DNA from: Aliirhizobium wenxiniae
GTDB taxonomy: Bacteria > Pseudomonadota > Alphaproteobacteria > Rhizobiales > Rhizobiaceae
Assembly (NCBI RefSeq): GCF_014201355.1
Contig: NZ_JACHEG010000005.1
Span: forward strand, 248,001 to 312,000
DNA length: 64,000 bases
Direction of reading: 5' to 3'
Made by a program: the position numbers and the translations under genes. This document shows positions 27,159-35,923 of the stretch, piece after piece. Position 1 is the stretch's first letter; each line of letters opens with the position of its first letter. A model generated the notes under the pieces. That model was not told the DNA's origin. It did no database searches and saw only the letters and a program-made list of their open reading frames with translations.

Positions 27159-28112
27159 TTAAAGGTTCCGGCCGATTTCCAGGAATTTCTGGCGACGTGC
27201 ATTGCGTACTTCTTCGCCCGAAAGCTTGGAAAGATCAGTAAGGGCAGATGTGATCACCTTGCCGGCAGCATCCATGACCGTGACCGGCTCGCGATGCGCA
27301 CCGCCATTCGGTTCCGGAATGATGTCGTCGATAATGCCGAGGCCCTTCAGGTCCTGCGCGGTAATCTTCATGTTGGTCGCCGCTTCGCGGGCGCGGGTCG
27401 AATCGCGCCAGAGAATGGAGGCTGCACCTTCCGGCGAAATGACCGAATAGATAGAATGTTCGAGCATGTAGACGCGGTTGCCGGTAGCGATCGCGATTGC
27501 GCCGCCCGAGCCGCCTTCGCCGATGACGATCGAGATCATCGGAACTTTCAGGCCAAGGCACATTTCCGTCGAACGGGCGATGGCTTCCGCCTGGCCGCGC
27601 TCTTCCGCGCCAACGCCCGGATAGGCACCGGCCGTGTCGACAAGGCTGATGACGGGAAGGCCGAAACGATCGGCCATTTCCATGATACGGATCGCCTTGC
27701 GGTATCCTTCCGGACGCGGGCTGCCGAAATTGTGCTTCAGGCGGGTCTTGGTGTCGCTGCCCTTTTCCTGGCCGATCAGGGCGACCGGAATGCCGTTGAA
27801 GCGGGCAAGGCCTGCCTGGATGGCGGCGTCCTCGCCGAAATTGCGGTCACCGGCGAGCGGCGTGAACTCGGTGAACAGATGCGCCGCGTAATCGACGAAA
27901 TGCGGGCGCTGCGGATGACGTGCAACTTGAGTCTTTTCCCAGGCGCCGAGCTTGGAATAGATCTCGCGGGTGGCTTCCTTGACACGCGCCTCGAGCCTGG
28001 TGATCTCGTCCGACGTGTCGATGCTCTCGTCTTCGGTCGCGAGCTTCTTCAGCTCGTGAATCTTGCCCTCGAGGTCCGAGATGGGCTTTTCGAAATCGAG
28101 ATAAGTCTGCAT
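27159..28112 (-). CDS. accA: Acetyl-CoA carboxylase carboxyltransferase subunit alpha
   Basis: AccA with AccD transfers CO2 from carboxybiotin to acetyl-CoA, the first step of fatty-acid synthesis. 317 residues, as usual; the start MQTYLDFEKPISDLEGKI is the family N-terminus, so the 18 codons upstream to 28166 are not used. Conserved core: GSDTKTRLKHNFGSPRPEGYRK (two motifs merged, about 120-141), DTAGAYPGVGAEERGQAEAI, and GEGGSGGAIAIATGN. xerD ends 64 bp upstream on the same strand, so they may be co-transcribed. Confidence 0.96.
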   Translation of the reverse strand: MQTYLDFEKPISDLEGKIHELKKLATEDESIDTSDEITRLEARVKEATREIYSKLGAWEKTQVARHPQRPHFVDYAAHLFTEFTPLAGDRNFGEDAAIQAGLARFNGIPVALIGQEKGSDTKTRLKHNFGSPRPEGYRKAIRIMEMADRFGLPVISLVDTAGAYPGVGAEERGQAEAIARSTEMCLGLKVPMISIVIGEGGSGGAIAIATGNRVYMLEHSIYSVISPEGAASILWRDSTRAREAATNMKITAQDLKGLGIIDDIIPEPNGGAHREPVTVMDAAGKVITSALTDLSKLSGEEVRNARRQKFLEIGRNL

Positions 28113-28175
28113 CAGATCCGGTTTCCCGTTGTTTTCCCATGGGAACGTAGAGCTCCCATTTTTCATTTGGGGCTT

Positions 28176-29120
28176 CTAATCCCGGTTTTTGGCTTCTTTT
28201 GCAAGGGGGTGATGTGTTTCCACCAGTTGACGAAGCCTTTCTTCCAGCACATGCGTATATATCTGAGTGGTCGAAATGTCTGAATGTCCAAGCAGTTCCT
28301 GTACCACGCGCAGGTCAGCGCCATGCGCCAAAAGATGGCTGGCAAAGGCGTGGCGCATGACATGCGGCGATATGGATGAGGTTTTTATGCCGGCTCTTGC
28401 CGCCAATCCCTTGAGGTCACGGGCAAAGACCTGGCGCGGCAGATAACCGGCGCTGCCATGGGATGGAAAAAGCCACGGGCTGGGCTCGCCATCGTTTTCC
28501 TCAGCCTTTTTCGCCTCGCCATAGGCTTTCAGTGCTGCGATCGAAGATCGCGACAGGGGAACGAGCCGTTCCTTGTTGCCTTTTCCGCGGATCATCAGAA
28601 AACGCCCGTCCTGTTCAAGCACTTTCAGCGGCAGGGAGACGAGTTCGCTGACGCGCATGCCGGTTGCGTAGAGCAGTTCCAGCAGCGTCAGCATGCGAAG
28701 GCGGTTGAGGCGATCCTTTACTGGTTCGACCGCTTCCAGCGCAGCGCGTTCCAAAAGCCGGGTGACATCCGCCTCGCTCAGGTTTTTCGGCAGGGCGCGC
28801 TGTTTTTTCGGTGCATCGAGCACTGCGGTCGGATCGTCGCCGCGCAGGCCTTCGGCGTACAGAAACTTGTAGAACTGGCGCATGGCTGAAAGCCTGCGCG
28901 CCTGGGAGGAGGGCGCAAAGGCGCGTTTTCCCAGATTGGCAAGATAGGCAGACAGGTTGCTGCTTTCGGCCAGAAGCGGGGTGGTTTTATGGGCGATCAG
29001 GAAATCGTAGAGATCGTCCAGGTCGCGTCGGTAGCTTTGAAGCGTGTTTTCGGCGGCGCCCCGTTCGGCGCTCAGCATTTCCAGAAACGCTTCTATGTGG
29101 GCCGCGGACAGATCTCGCAT
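28176..29120 (-). CDS. xerD: Tyrosine recombinase XerD
   Basis: Acts with XerC at dif to resolve chromosome dimers. 314 residues: an N-terminal SAM-like core-binding domain (about 1-95) and the catalytic domain with Arg in ATGMRVSEL, Lys in [23 protein letters not shown] (His, Arg), [15 protein letters not shown] (His and nucleophile Tyr). The R-K-H-R-H-Y set is complete. It is a housekeeping recombinase by sequence and length, not a mobile-element integrase: no element borders are visible. A 51-residue membrane protein gene ends 15 bp upstream. gagg lies 8 nt before ATG 29120. Confidence 0.94.
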   Translation of the reverse strand: MRDLSAAHIEAFLEMLSAERGAAENTLQSYRRDLDDLYDFLIAHKTTPLLAESSNLSAYLANLGKRAFAPSSQARRLSAMRQFYKFLYAEGLRGDDPTAVLDAPKKQRALPKNLSEADVTRLLERAALEAVEPVKDRLNRLRMLTLLELLYATGMRVSELVSLPLKVLEQDGRFLMIRGKGNKERLVPLSRSSIAALKAYGEAKKAEENDGEPSPWLFPSHGSAGYLPRQVFARDLKGLAARAGIKTSSISPHVMRHAFASHLLAHGADLRVVQELLGHSDISTTQIYTHVLEERLRQLVETHHPLAKEAKNRD

Positions 29121-29135
29121 GAGAGTTGGCCTCGC

Positions 29136-29291
29136 CTATTGCTGCGCTGGCGGGTTGAGCCGTTCAGAGGGTACCCTGACGGTGATTTCGCGGTCTTTTG
29201 GCTCGACGAGCACAACCAGCGCGACCATGCTTCCATAGATCACGCCGGCAATGGCAGCCAGGATGAACAGGAAGCGGAAGAGAGTGGGCAT
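29136..29291 (-). CDS. Small membrane protein upstream of xerD
   Basis: 51 residues: MPTLFRFLFILAAIAGVIYG opens a hydrophobic helix (about 4-30), followed by a charged tail EPKDREITVRVPSERLN and PPAQQ. ATG 29291 has ggag 7 nt upstream. The stop is 15 bp before the xerD start, so the two share a transcript. Proteins of this kind sit at the same place in other rhizobial genomes as far as I recall; function unknown. Divergent from aroK. Confidence 0.8.
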   Translation of the reverse strand: MPTLFRFLFILAAIAGVIYGSMVALVVLVEPKDREITVRVPSERLNPPAQQ

Positions 29292-29448
29292 GAAAAGGCT
29301 CCGTATCGTTACGGCGCACTATAGCCCGAATGGTTTACAGATCGACAAGAACTGCATCTTCGGCGTGATCTTGGGGGATCTGGTTGCGTGCGTGGCTTGA
29401 CGCTGAATGAACATTTGTTGATACCGTTTTTTGCGAACGGACGGCATC

Positions 29449-30069
29449 ATGAGTGAAGAACTAACAGTCGAGCGACAGACATTACGGGACCAGGCTCGCG
29501 AAGCGCTCGGCGACCGCAACCTGATTTTTGTCGGCCTGATGGGTGCGGGCAAGTCGGTTATCGGCCGGCTGGTCGCTCAGACGCTTGGAATTCCGTTTGT
29601 CGATACCGACGCGGAAATCGAATCCGTTTCCAGGATGACAATCGCGGAACTGTTTTCACAATATGGTGAGACGGAGTTCCGGGCGCTGGAAACGCGGGTC
29701 GTTGAACGGCTGCTGAAACAGGGGCCGCGGGTCGTATCCACAGGCGGCGGCGCCTTCATCAATGAAGCGACCCGCTCCCAGATCAAGCAGGGCGGCCTGT
29801 CGATCTGGCTGAATGCCGATCTCGATACATTGTGGGACCGGGTCAGCCGGCGAGACCACCGTCCGCTGCTTAAAACGGAAAATCCAAAACAGACGCTGGA
29901 GAACCTGATGATCCAGCGTTACCCGATCTATGCCGAGGCAGATCTGACGGTGATGTCGGTGAATATCCGCAAGGAATTGATGGCCAATGCGGTTCTGGAG
30001 GCAATTACCGGTTTGGCTCAGACCGGTGTGACCCAATTCGATCCGGCCCAACAAGGTGATACAGAATGA
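29449..30069 (+). CDS. aroK: Shikimate kinase
   Basis: Phosphorylates shikimate in the aromatic amino acid pathway. 206 residues from ATG 29449; the TTG 18 nt upstream is less likely. P-loop GLMGAGKS (29-36), DTDAEIE, the shikimate-binding Arg in FRALETRVV, STGGGAF and RRDHRPLL (lid) are all present. An N-terminal extension of about 22 residues is common in alphaproteobacterial forms. The stop TGA overlaps the aroB ATG (ATGA), so aroK-aroB-CBS protein form one operon. Confidence 0.95.
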   Translation: MSEELTVERQTLRDQAREALGDRNLIFVGLMGAGKSVIGRLVAQTLGIPFVDTDAEIESVSRMTIAELFSQYGETEFRALETRVVERLLKQGPRVVSTGGGAFINEATRSQIKQGGLSIWLNADLDTLWDRVSRRDHRPLLKTENPKQTLENLMIQRYPIYAEADLTVMSVNIRKELMANAVLEAITGLAQTGVTQFDPAQQGDTE

Positions 30070-31196
30070 CAGTGCAGTCCCGATCCCCCGAACGCCTCGT
30101 GCATGTGCCGCTCGGAGACCGGGCCTACGATATCCTGATCGGTCCGGGATTGCTGGCCCGTGCCGGCGGCGAGATCACTTCGCGGCTCAAGGGACGCAAG
30201 GCTGCGATCATCACCGACGAACATGTCGCCCCGCTCTATCTCGAAGCATTGATGGATGGGCTGCAGACCGACGGTATCGAAGCCGTGTCGCTGACGCTTC
30301 CGGCCGGCGAAAAGACCAAGAGTTTCGACCATCTGGCAACCGTCTGTGACATGGTGCTTGCGGCCCGTATCGAGCGCAATGACGCGGTGATCGCGCTCGG
30401 CGGCGGCGTGATCGGCGATCTTGCAGGCTTTGCCGCCGGTATCGTGCGCCGCGGCGTTCGCTTCGTGCAGATCCCGACTTCGCTTCTCTCACAGGTCGAC
30501 AGCTCGGTTGGCGGCAAGACCGGCGTCAACTCGCGCCATGGCAAGAACCTGCTCGGTGTGTTTCACCAGCCGGATCTGGTTCTGGCCGATACATCCATTC
30601 TCGATACGCTTTCGCCGCGCGAATTCCGTGCCGGTTATGCGGAAGTGGCGAAATACGGGTTGATCGACAACCCGGCCTTTTTCGAATGGCTGGAGAAGAA
30701 CTGGCAAAAGGTTTTTGAAGGTGGGCCGGAGCGGATCGAGGCGATTGCCGTCAGCTGCCAGTCCAAGGCCGATGTCGTCGTCGAGGACGAAAGGGAGATG
30801 GGCCGTCGCGCGCTCCTCAATCTCGGTCATACATTCGGCCACGCGCTCGAAGCCGCGACCCAATATGACAGCAAGCGGCTGGTGCATGGCGAAGGGGTCG
30901 CGATCGGCATGGTTCTGGCGCATGAATTCTCAGCTCGCCTCAATCTTGCAAGCCCGGATGATGCCAAGCGTGTCGAAGAGCATCTGAAAGCTGTCGGCCT
31001 GCCGACAAAAATGAGCGATATTCCCGGCGAACTGCCCGGCGCGGACGTGCTTCTCGATGCGATCATGCAGGACAAGAAGGTGAAGGGCGGCAAGCTGACC
31101 TTCATCCTCACCCGCGGCATCGGCCAGTCCTTCGTCGCCGACGACGTTCCGTCTTCGGAAGTGCTCAGCTTCCTGAAAGAAAAGCTCGCAAAATGA
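30066..31196 (+). CDS. aroB: 3-dehydroquinate synthase
   Basis: Converts DAHP to 3-dehydroquinate with NAD+ and a divalent metal. 376 residues. Conserved segments: LPAGEKTKSFDHL, ALGGGVIGDLAGFAAGIVRRG, QIPTSLLSQVDSSVGGKTGVN and LLNLGHTFGHALE (metal-binding His). Start ATG 30066 overlaps the aroK stop and its own stop overlaps the start of the next gene (ATGA both times), a tightly coupled operon. Confidence 0.96.
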   Translation: MTVQSRSPERLVHVPLGDRAYDILIGPGLLARAGGEITSRLKGRKAAIITDEHVAPLYLEALMDGLQTDGIEAVSLTLPAGEKTKSFDHLATVCDMVLAARIERNDAVIALGGGVIGDLAGFAAGIVRRGVRFVQIPTSLLSQVDSSVGGKTGVNSRHGKNLLGVFHQPDLVLADTSILDTLSPREFRAGYAEVAKYGLIDNPAFFEWLEKNWQKVFEGGPERIEAIAVSCQSKADVVVEDEREMGRRALLNLGHTFGHALEAATQYDSKRLVHGEGVAIGMVLAHEFSARLNLASPDDAKRVEEHLKAVGLPTKMSDIPGELPGADVLLDAIMQDKKVKGGKLTFILTRGIGQSFVADDVPSSEVLSFLKEKLAK

Positions 31197-32080
31197 CAGC
31201 TGCCGGTGGCCTCCTTTCGCGCAGCATCAACGCGGTCATCCGTGGGCTGATGCGTGCGACCGGGACGTCGCTCAACGCCCAAACGCTCACGCTTTGCGGC
31301 CATGACGAGTTGCATGCCGCGCTTGATGCCATGCACCGAGAGGGCAATTTCGGTGCGGAGGATCGCGACCGGCTGAGCGAACTGTTCGATCTCACCGAAC
31401 TCGAAGTCTCCGACGTCATGCGCCACCGCATGGCGATGGTTGCAGTCAATGCGGATGATCCGGCGGATGTGATCGTGCGCACCGTGCTCGAAAGCCCCTA
31501 TACGCGCATGCCGGTGTGGCGCAATTCGACGGAAAACATCATCGGCGTCGTCCATGCCAAGGATCTGCTGCGTGCGCTGCTGGAGCCGGATACGACGCCG
31601 GCCGATGTCGATATCCTGAAGATCATGCAGAAGCCGTGGTTCGTGCCGGACAGCACGAGCCTCAAGGATCAGCTTGCGGCCTTTTTGAAGCGCAAGGTGC
31701 ATTTTGCCGTCGTGGTCGACGAATATGGCGAGGTGCAGGGCATCGTCACGCTGGAAGACATCATGGAAGAGATCGTCGGTGACATTGCCGATGAACACGA
31801 TGTCGAGCTACAGGGTGTGCGCAAGGAAGCCAACGGCTCGATCGTGGTGGATGGATCCGTGCCGATCCGCGATCTCAATCGCGCACTCGGCTGGGACCTG
31901 CCGGATGGCGATGCGACAACGATCGCCGGCCTCGTCATCAACTCGTCCATGCTCATTCCCGAAGAGCGGCAGGCTTTTACCTTCTACGGCAAGCGCTTCA
32001 TCGTGATGAAGCGGGAGAAGAACCGGATCACCCGGTTGAGGATCAGGCCGGCGGAAGATGCGGTACCGATTACGGAGTGA
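31193..32080 (+). CDS. CBS-pair / CorC_HlyC protein without the CNNM (DUF21) membrane domain
   Basis: 295 residues: a CBS pair (about 75-195: VSDVMRHRMAMVAVNADDP ... FAVVVDEYGEVQGIVTLEDI) and a CorC_HlyC domain (about 205-290: IVVDGSVPIRDLNRALGWDL ... RQAFTFYGKRFIVMKR). From memory, the rhizobial homologue after aroB is usually about 430 residues with an N-terminal DUF21 membrane domain; here the protein starts (SRSINAVIRGLMRAT) just where that domain would end. The ATG overlaps the aroB stop. CNNM/CorC proteins take part in Mg2+ and Co2+ efflux; without the pore this form may be a soluble regulator. Confidence 0.85.
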   Translation: MTAAGGLLSRSINAVIRGLMRATGTSLNAQTLTLCGHDELHAALDAMHREGNFGAEDRDRLSELFDLTELEVSDVMRHRMAMVAVNADDPADVIVRTVLESPYTRMPVWRNSTENIIGVVHAKDLLRALLEPDTTPADVDILKIMQKPWFVPDSTSLKDQLAAFLKRKVHFAVVVDEYGEVQGIVTLEDIMEEIVGDIADEHDVELQGVRKEANGSIVVDGSVPIRDLNRALGWDLPDGDATTIAGLVINSSMLIPEERQAFTFYGKRFIVMKREKNRITRLRIRPAEDAVPITE

Positions 32081-32188
32081 TTCCGGTCGAGCCGGTGTTC
32101 CCAATGCTGACAAATGATCACAAAAGCTTAGTTCAATCTTCAGTTTTGTAACCTAACGCCGGCACTACCGTATGTTTAAGGTATTGCC

Positions 32189-33370
32189 ATGAGTATCGTG
32201 ACATTGGAGCAGGTAGAGGCTCAGATAGCGCACCGTTTCGCGCTTCTGCGTTTCAAGCCGGAAATCGAATTGCTGTTCAGGCAGGACTATGTCGCGGAGC
32301 GCAATCGCCTCATCGGCATATGGGCCGTGATCGGCCTTCTTATCTATGATCTGGTCTATTTCGGCGATCGGGCCATGATCCCCGACGTATTGACCGAAGT
32401 GACGGCGCTCAGACTTCTCGTCTTCACGCCCGCCGTCATCGCATGCGCTTTCGTGGTGCGCCGTTGGCCGAGTTCACGTCTTTATGATGCCTTGAGTGTG
32501 CTTGTCGCCGTGCTTGGCGTCAGCCTGCCGATGGCGGCTGCCGTCGGCAGCCAGAGTTCCTATCTTCTGATCTATCAGAACTACAATGCCGCGGCGTTCC
32601 TGTTTTTCGTCATCGCCCTGCGGCCCCTGTTTCCCGCCATGCTGGCCGGGCTGGTGTTGATGTGCCTCTCACACCTTTCGGCAGTTTATCTCACTGGCGC
32701 GTTCGACGCCGTCACCTTTGGCGGCATCGTGACATTTTACATGATGCTGTCGATATTCCTTGCCGCCGCCGCCTATTTCCTCGAGCGCACCGACCGGCGG
32801 AATTTCCTCAATCAACTACGTGCCGGCCTGCTTTATCGACGGCTGGAGGTCAATGCCGAGCGGGATGAGCTAACCGGGCTTTTGAACCGTCGGTCGCTGG
32901 CGCGTATAGGGCGCGAAATCTGGAATAGGGGTCGGCAGCTGGAGCCGCCGGTCGTTTCCGCCATCCTGCTCGACATCGATCATTTCAAGCGGTTCAACGA
33001 TCTCTACGGCCACATGGACGGAGATGCCTGCATCCGAACTGTTTCGCAGCATATCTGTGCAACCGTGGGCAGGGCGAACTCCGTCTTCCGCTTTGGTGGA
33101 GAAGAGATGCTGGTTTTGTTGCCGGGGCAGGGGTCCCTGCAGGCCTTGGCCATGGCTGAAAAAATCCGCAGGGCGATAGAAGAATTAGCCATTCCACATG
33201 GCAAGTCGGATCATGGTGTCGTGACCGCAAGTCTCGGTGTCGCTTCCGCCATGCCCGTGCAGACAGAGATCGAAAAGCTTCTCCAGCGGGCTGACGAAGC
33301 GCTTTACGAGGCCAAGCACCGTGGGCGCAACATGGTCGTTATCTCGGAAGAGCCGCAGGTAGCGGCTTAG
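32189..33370 (+). CDS. Membrane-bound diguanylate cyclase (GGEEM)
   Basis: 393 residues. About six membrane helices (roughly 42-195) form an N-terminal sensor with no recognised name, followed by a GGDEF domain (about 222-385): NRRSL, metal-binding Asp in LLDIDHFKRFND, and GGEEM at 303-307. The last signature residue is Met in place of Phe; the residues that bind metal and GTP are kept, so c-di-GMP synthesis is plausible. The inhibitory I-site (RxxD, expected at 294-297) is replaced by GRAN, so product inhibition is likely absent. ATG 32189 has aagg 8 nt upstream. Its stop overlaps the convergent MazG-like gene by 4 nt. Confidence 0.88.
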   Translation: MSIVTLEQVEAQIAHRFALLRFKPEIELLFRQDYVAERNRLIGIWAVIGLLIYDLVYFGDRAMIPDVLTEVTALRLLVFTPAVIACAFVVRRWPSSRLYDALSVLVAVLGVSLPMAAAVGSQSSYLLIYQNYNAAAFLFFVIALRPLFPAMLAGLVLMCLSHLSAVYLTGAFDAVTFGGIVTFYMMLSIFLAAAAYFLERTDRRNFLNQLRAGLLYRRLEVNAERDELTGLLNRRSLARIGREIWNRGRQLEPPVVSAILLDIDHFKRFNDLYGHMDGDACIRTVSQHICATVGRANSVFRFGGEEMLVLLPGQGSLQALAMAEKIRRAIEELAIPHGKSDHGVVTASLGVASAMPVQTEIEKLLQRADEALYEAKHRGRNMVVISEEPQVAA

Positions 33371-33717
33371 TCAGATACGGTGCGGTCTATGAGCAACTCT
33401 TCATGGCGATCGAGATGCCGCAGCCATTTTCGTTCGATGGCGGCTTCGATATCTATATCGTTGGCGCGCAGATAGAGGACGAACTGGCCGAAGAGGTCTG
33501 CCGCTTCGTTTTCCAGTGCCTCGCGGGTTCCGCCTGATCCATCGGCATTGGGTTTGGATCGGCCGTTCAGCAGGAGATGCTCGGCGGTCAGTTCGCCGAG
33601 CTCCTCCGTCAGCTTGAGCAGATACCAATCGGGATCGCGTGGAATATTGTGCGCCTGTGCGTAAAGTTCGCCGACACGACCGATGCGTTCACTCAATTCG
33701 GAAAATGTAGCGCTCAT
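33367..33717 (-). CDS. MazG-like NTP pyrophosphohydrolase
   Basis: 116 residues of all-alpha NTP-PPase (MazG/HisE) fold. The metal motif EExxE...ExxD is seen as TEELGELTAEHL and later ENEAADLFGQF. ATG 33717 (MSATFSELSERIG) has ggggag 9 nt upstream; the upstream ATG 33759 has no ribosome site. It probably removes pyrophosphate from non-canonical or phosphoribosyl nucleotides; hisE itself is normally in the his operon, so this is a separate enzyme. Confidence 0.78.
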   Translation of the reverse strand: MSATFSELSERIGRVGELYAQAHNIPRDPDWYLLKLTEELGELTAEHLLLNGRSKPNADGSGGTREALENEAADLFGQFVLYLRANDIDIEAAIERKWLRHLDRHEELLIDRTVSD

Positions 33718-33833
33718 TTCTGCCGCTCCCCAGCCATAGCCGATCGTACTTTTGGCCATGATCTAAGCAGCAGCTTGTGACAGGGATGCAGCGTATCTTG
33801 GCGTTTCGCCTTCCAATCCCTATCTATCCCCCA

Positions 33834-34115
33834 TCACCAGCGTGTCGGTTCTCCCGGTGCTGCGGCCTCCACCGCCAGCGCGTGAAGACCGGCGTCGAGT
33901 TCCGGTTTCAGGAGAGCATTTACCGTCCGGTGCCGGTCGATCCGGCTCATTCCCGTGAAGGCCGCTGCGACGATACGCACACGCATATGTGTTTCGCCGT
34001 CTCCATCCATGCCTGGCTGATGGCCGGCATGCTGATGGCTTTCGTTGATCACGTCGAGCCTTTCGGGCGCGAGATTATCGCGAAGTGTGGCTTCGATATG
34101 GGCTCTGATCGACAT
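33834..34115 (-). CDS. BolA-family protein
   Basis: 93 residues with the BolA core: RAHIEATLRDNLAPERLDVI, then NESHQHAGHQ and THMRVRIVAAAFTGMSRIDRHRTVNALL. BolA proteins partner monothiol glutaredoxins in Fe-S handling. Start at ATG 34115 with ggag 7 nt upstream; the 17 codons before it are untranslated leader. Divergent from the J-domain protein gene, a neighbourhood usual in rhizobia. Confidence 0.92.
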   Translation of the reverse strand: MSIRAHIEATLRDNLAPERLDVINESHQHAGHQPGMDGDGETHMRVRIVAAAFTGMSRIDRHRTVNALLKPELDAGLHALAVEAAAPGEPTRW

Positions 34116-34220
34116 TTTTAGGCTCCGGTGGTCGGCGCAAGAGGGTGATCCAGAAACCAGTAACAAACCGCTTTGTCAATTCTTGTTCGGCCCTCTCTTG
34201 GGCCCCATAATGTGTGCCTC

Positions 34221-34850
34221 ATGAAACTCGACTCCAAATATTTCGACCGTATCCGGACGCGCCGGAAAAGGCAGCAAGATGCCCCGCCGCAAGCGCCGAC
34301 CTGTCAGTGGGACGGATGCGATCGGCCAGGTGTGCATAAGGCTCCGGTCGGACGGAATGCCGAAGGCCAGTTCTTCATTTTCTGCTTCGAGCATGTGAAG
34401 GAATACAACAAGGGCTACAACTATTTCTCCGGCCTGTCGGATGGCGAGATCGCGCGTTATCAGAAGGAAGCGATCACCGGTCACCGCCCGACATGGAAGG
34501 TCGGCGTCAACAAGGACGCCAAGGACACGCCCATCCATTCGTCCGCACGATCGGGTTCCGCCTATACGCAGCAGCGTTTCAAGGATCCTTTCGGCTTCGT
34601 CGCGCAGGCGCGCGCTGGCGGCGGCGGGCGATATGAAACGCAGGGGCGAAAGCTGAAGACGCTGGAGGCCAAGGCCTTCAATACGATGGAGCTTGGCGCG
34701 AACGCCACGTCGAGCGAGATCAAGACCCGTTACAAGGAGTTGGTGAAAAAGCACCATCCGGACGCCAATGGTGGCGACCGCGGGTCGGAGGAACGTTTTC
34801 GTGCCGTGGTGCAAGCATATCAGTTGTTGAAGCAGGCGGGTTTCTGCTAA
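34221..34850 (+). CDS. J-domain (DnaJ-like) protein
   Basis: 209 residues. A C-terminal J domain (about 150-207) contains the HPD motif in KKHHPDANGGD, which stimulates Hsp70 ATPase. The N-terminal part has Cys residues in CQWDGCDRP and FCFEH that may bind a metal. No Gly/Phe-rich or C-terminal DnaJ client domains, so it is a specialised co-chaperone. ATG 34221 fits the family; no strong ribosome site. It precedes cobS by 61 bp on the same strand and may be co-transcribed. Confidence 0.88.
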   Translation: MKLDSKYFDRIRTRRKRQQDAPPQAPTCQWDGCDRPGVHKAPVGRNAEGQFFIFCFEHVKEYNKGYNYFSGLSDGEIARYQKEAITGHRPTWKVGVNKDAKDTPIHSSARSGSAYTQQRFKDPFGFVAQARAGGGGRYETQGRKLKTLEAKAFNTMELGANATSSEIKTRYKELVKKHHPDANGGDRGSEERFRAVVQAYQLLKQAGFC

Positions 34851-34911
34851 GCCTCAAAAATCAAGGCAGCGTTGATGATGGCCGGGCGGTTGCCCGTGCC
34901 CTGGAGTTATG

Positions 34912-35904
34912 ATGAGCAAGATTGACCTGGATATTACCAACCTCCCCGACACGACGGTTTCGGTTCGGGAAGTTTTCGGCATCGATACCGATCTGAGAGT
35001 TCCCGCCTACAGCAATGGCGACCCCTATGTTCCGGATCTCGACCCGGACTATCTCTTCGATCGCGACACGACGCTCGCCATTCTTGCAGGCTTTGCCCAT
35101 AACCGACGCGTGATGGTCTCCGGCTTCCACGGCACCGGTAAATCCACCCATATCGAGCAGGTCGCTGCCCGCCTCAACTGGCCTTGCGTGCGCGTCAACC
35201 TCGACAGCCATGTCAGCCGTATCGATCTCGTCGGCAAGGACGCTATCGTTCTGAAAGACGGCAAGCAGGTCACCGAATTCAAGGACGGTATCCTGCCTTG
35301 GGCTTACCAGCACAATGTGGCGCTGGTTCTCGACGAATATGACGCCGGTCGCCCGGACGTGATGTTCGTCATCCAGCGCGTGCTGGAAAGTTCGGGCCGC
35401 CTGACGCTGCTCGACCAGAGCCGTGTTATTCGTCCTCACCCCGCCTTCCGCATTTTCGCAACGGCGAATACCGTGGGCCTCGGCGATACGACCGGCCTTT
35501 ATCACGGCACGCAGCAGATCAACCAGGCACAGATGGACCGTTGGTCGATCGTGACGACGTTGAACTACCTGCCGCATGAAAAGGAAGTCGATATCGTTGC
35601 CGCCAAGGTGAAGTCGTTCGGCGCCACCAAGGAAGGCCGCGAGACGGTTTCCAAGATGGTGCGCGTTGCCGATCTCACCCGTTCGGCCTTCATCAACGGC
35701 GACCTCTCGACCGTGATGAGCCCGCGTACCGTCATCACCTGGGCTGAAAATGCCGAGATCTTCGGTGACGTGGCATTCGCCTTCCGCATTACCTTCCTCA
35801 ACAAGTGCGATGAGCTGGAGCGGAGCCTTGTGGCCGAGCAGTATCAGCGCGCCTTCGGCGTCGAGCTGAAGGAAAGCGCCGCCAACATCGTATTGGGAGC
35901 ATAA
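34912..35904 (+). CDS. cobS: Cobaltochelatase subunit CobS
   Basis: AAA+ ATPase of the aerobic cobalamin pathway; with CobT it drives CobN to insert cobalt into hydrogenobyrinic acid a,c-diamide. 330 residues: Walker [11 protein letters not shown] (71-80), Walker [11 protein letters not shown], and a sensor segment [14 protein letters not shown]. The ATGs at 34909 and 34912 are adjacent; 34912 has the better spacing to ggag. cobT begins 19 bp downstream. cobN is not in the window. Confidence 0.96.
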   Translation: MSKIDLDITNLPDTTVSVREVFGIDTDLRVPAYSNGDPYVPDLDPDYLFDRDTTLAILAGFAHNRRVMVSGFHGTGKSTHIEQVAARLNWPCVRVNLDSHVSRIDLVGKDAIVLKDGKQVTEFKDGILPWAYQHNVALVLDEYDAGRPDVMFVIQRVLESSGRLTLLDQSRVIRPHPAFRIFATANTVGLGDTTGLYHGTQQINQAQMDRWSIVTTLNYLPHEKEVDIVAAKVKSFGATKEGRETVSKMVRVADLTRSAFINGDLSTVMSPRTVITWAENAEIFGDVAFAFRITFLNKCDELERSLVAEQYQRAFGVELKESAANIVLGA

Positions 35905-35923
35905 CGCAGAGGAAGCGAAGCCG

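Noticed and set aside
28176-29120. Tyrosine recombinase and a tRNA-Arg gene as signs of a genomic island
   Set aside because: The recombinase is a standard XerD, 7 kb from the tRNA, with housekeeping genes between them and no repeated tRNA 3' end.
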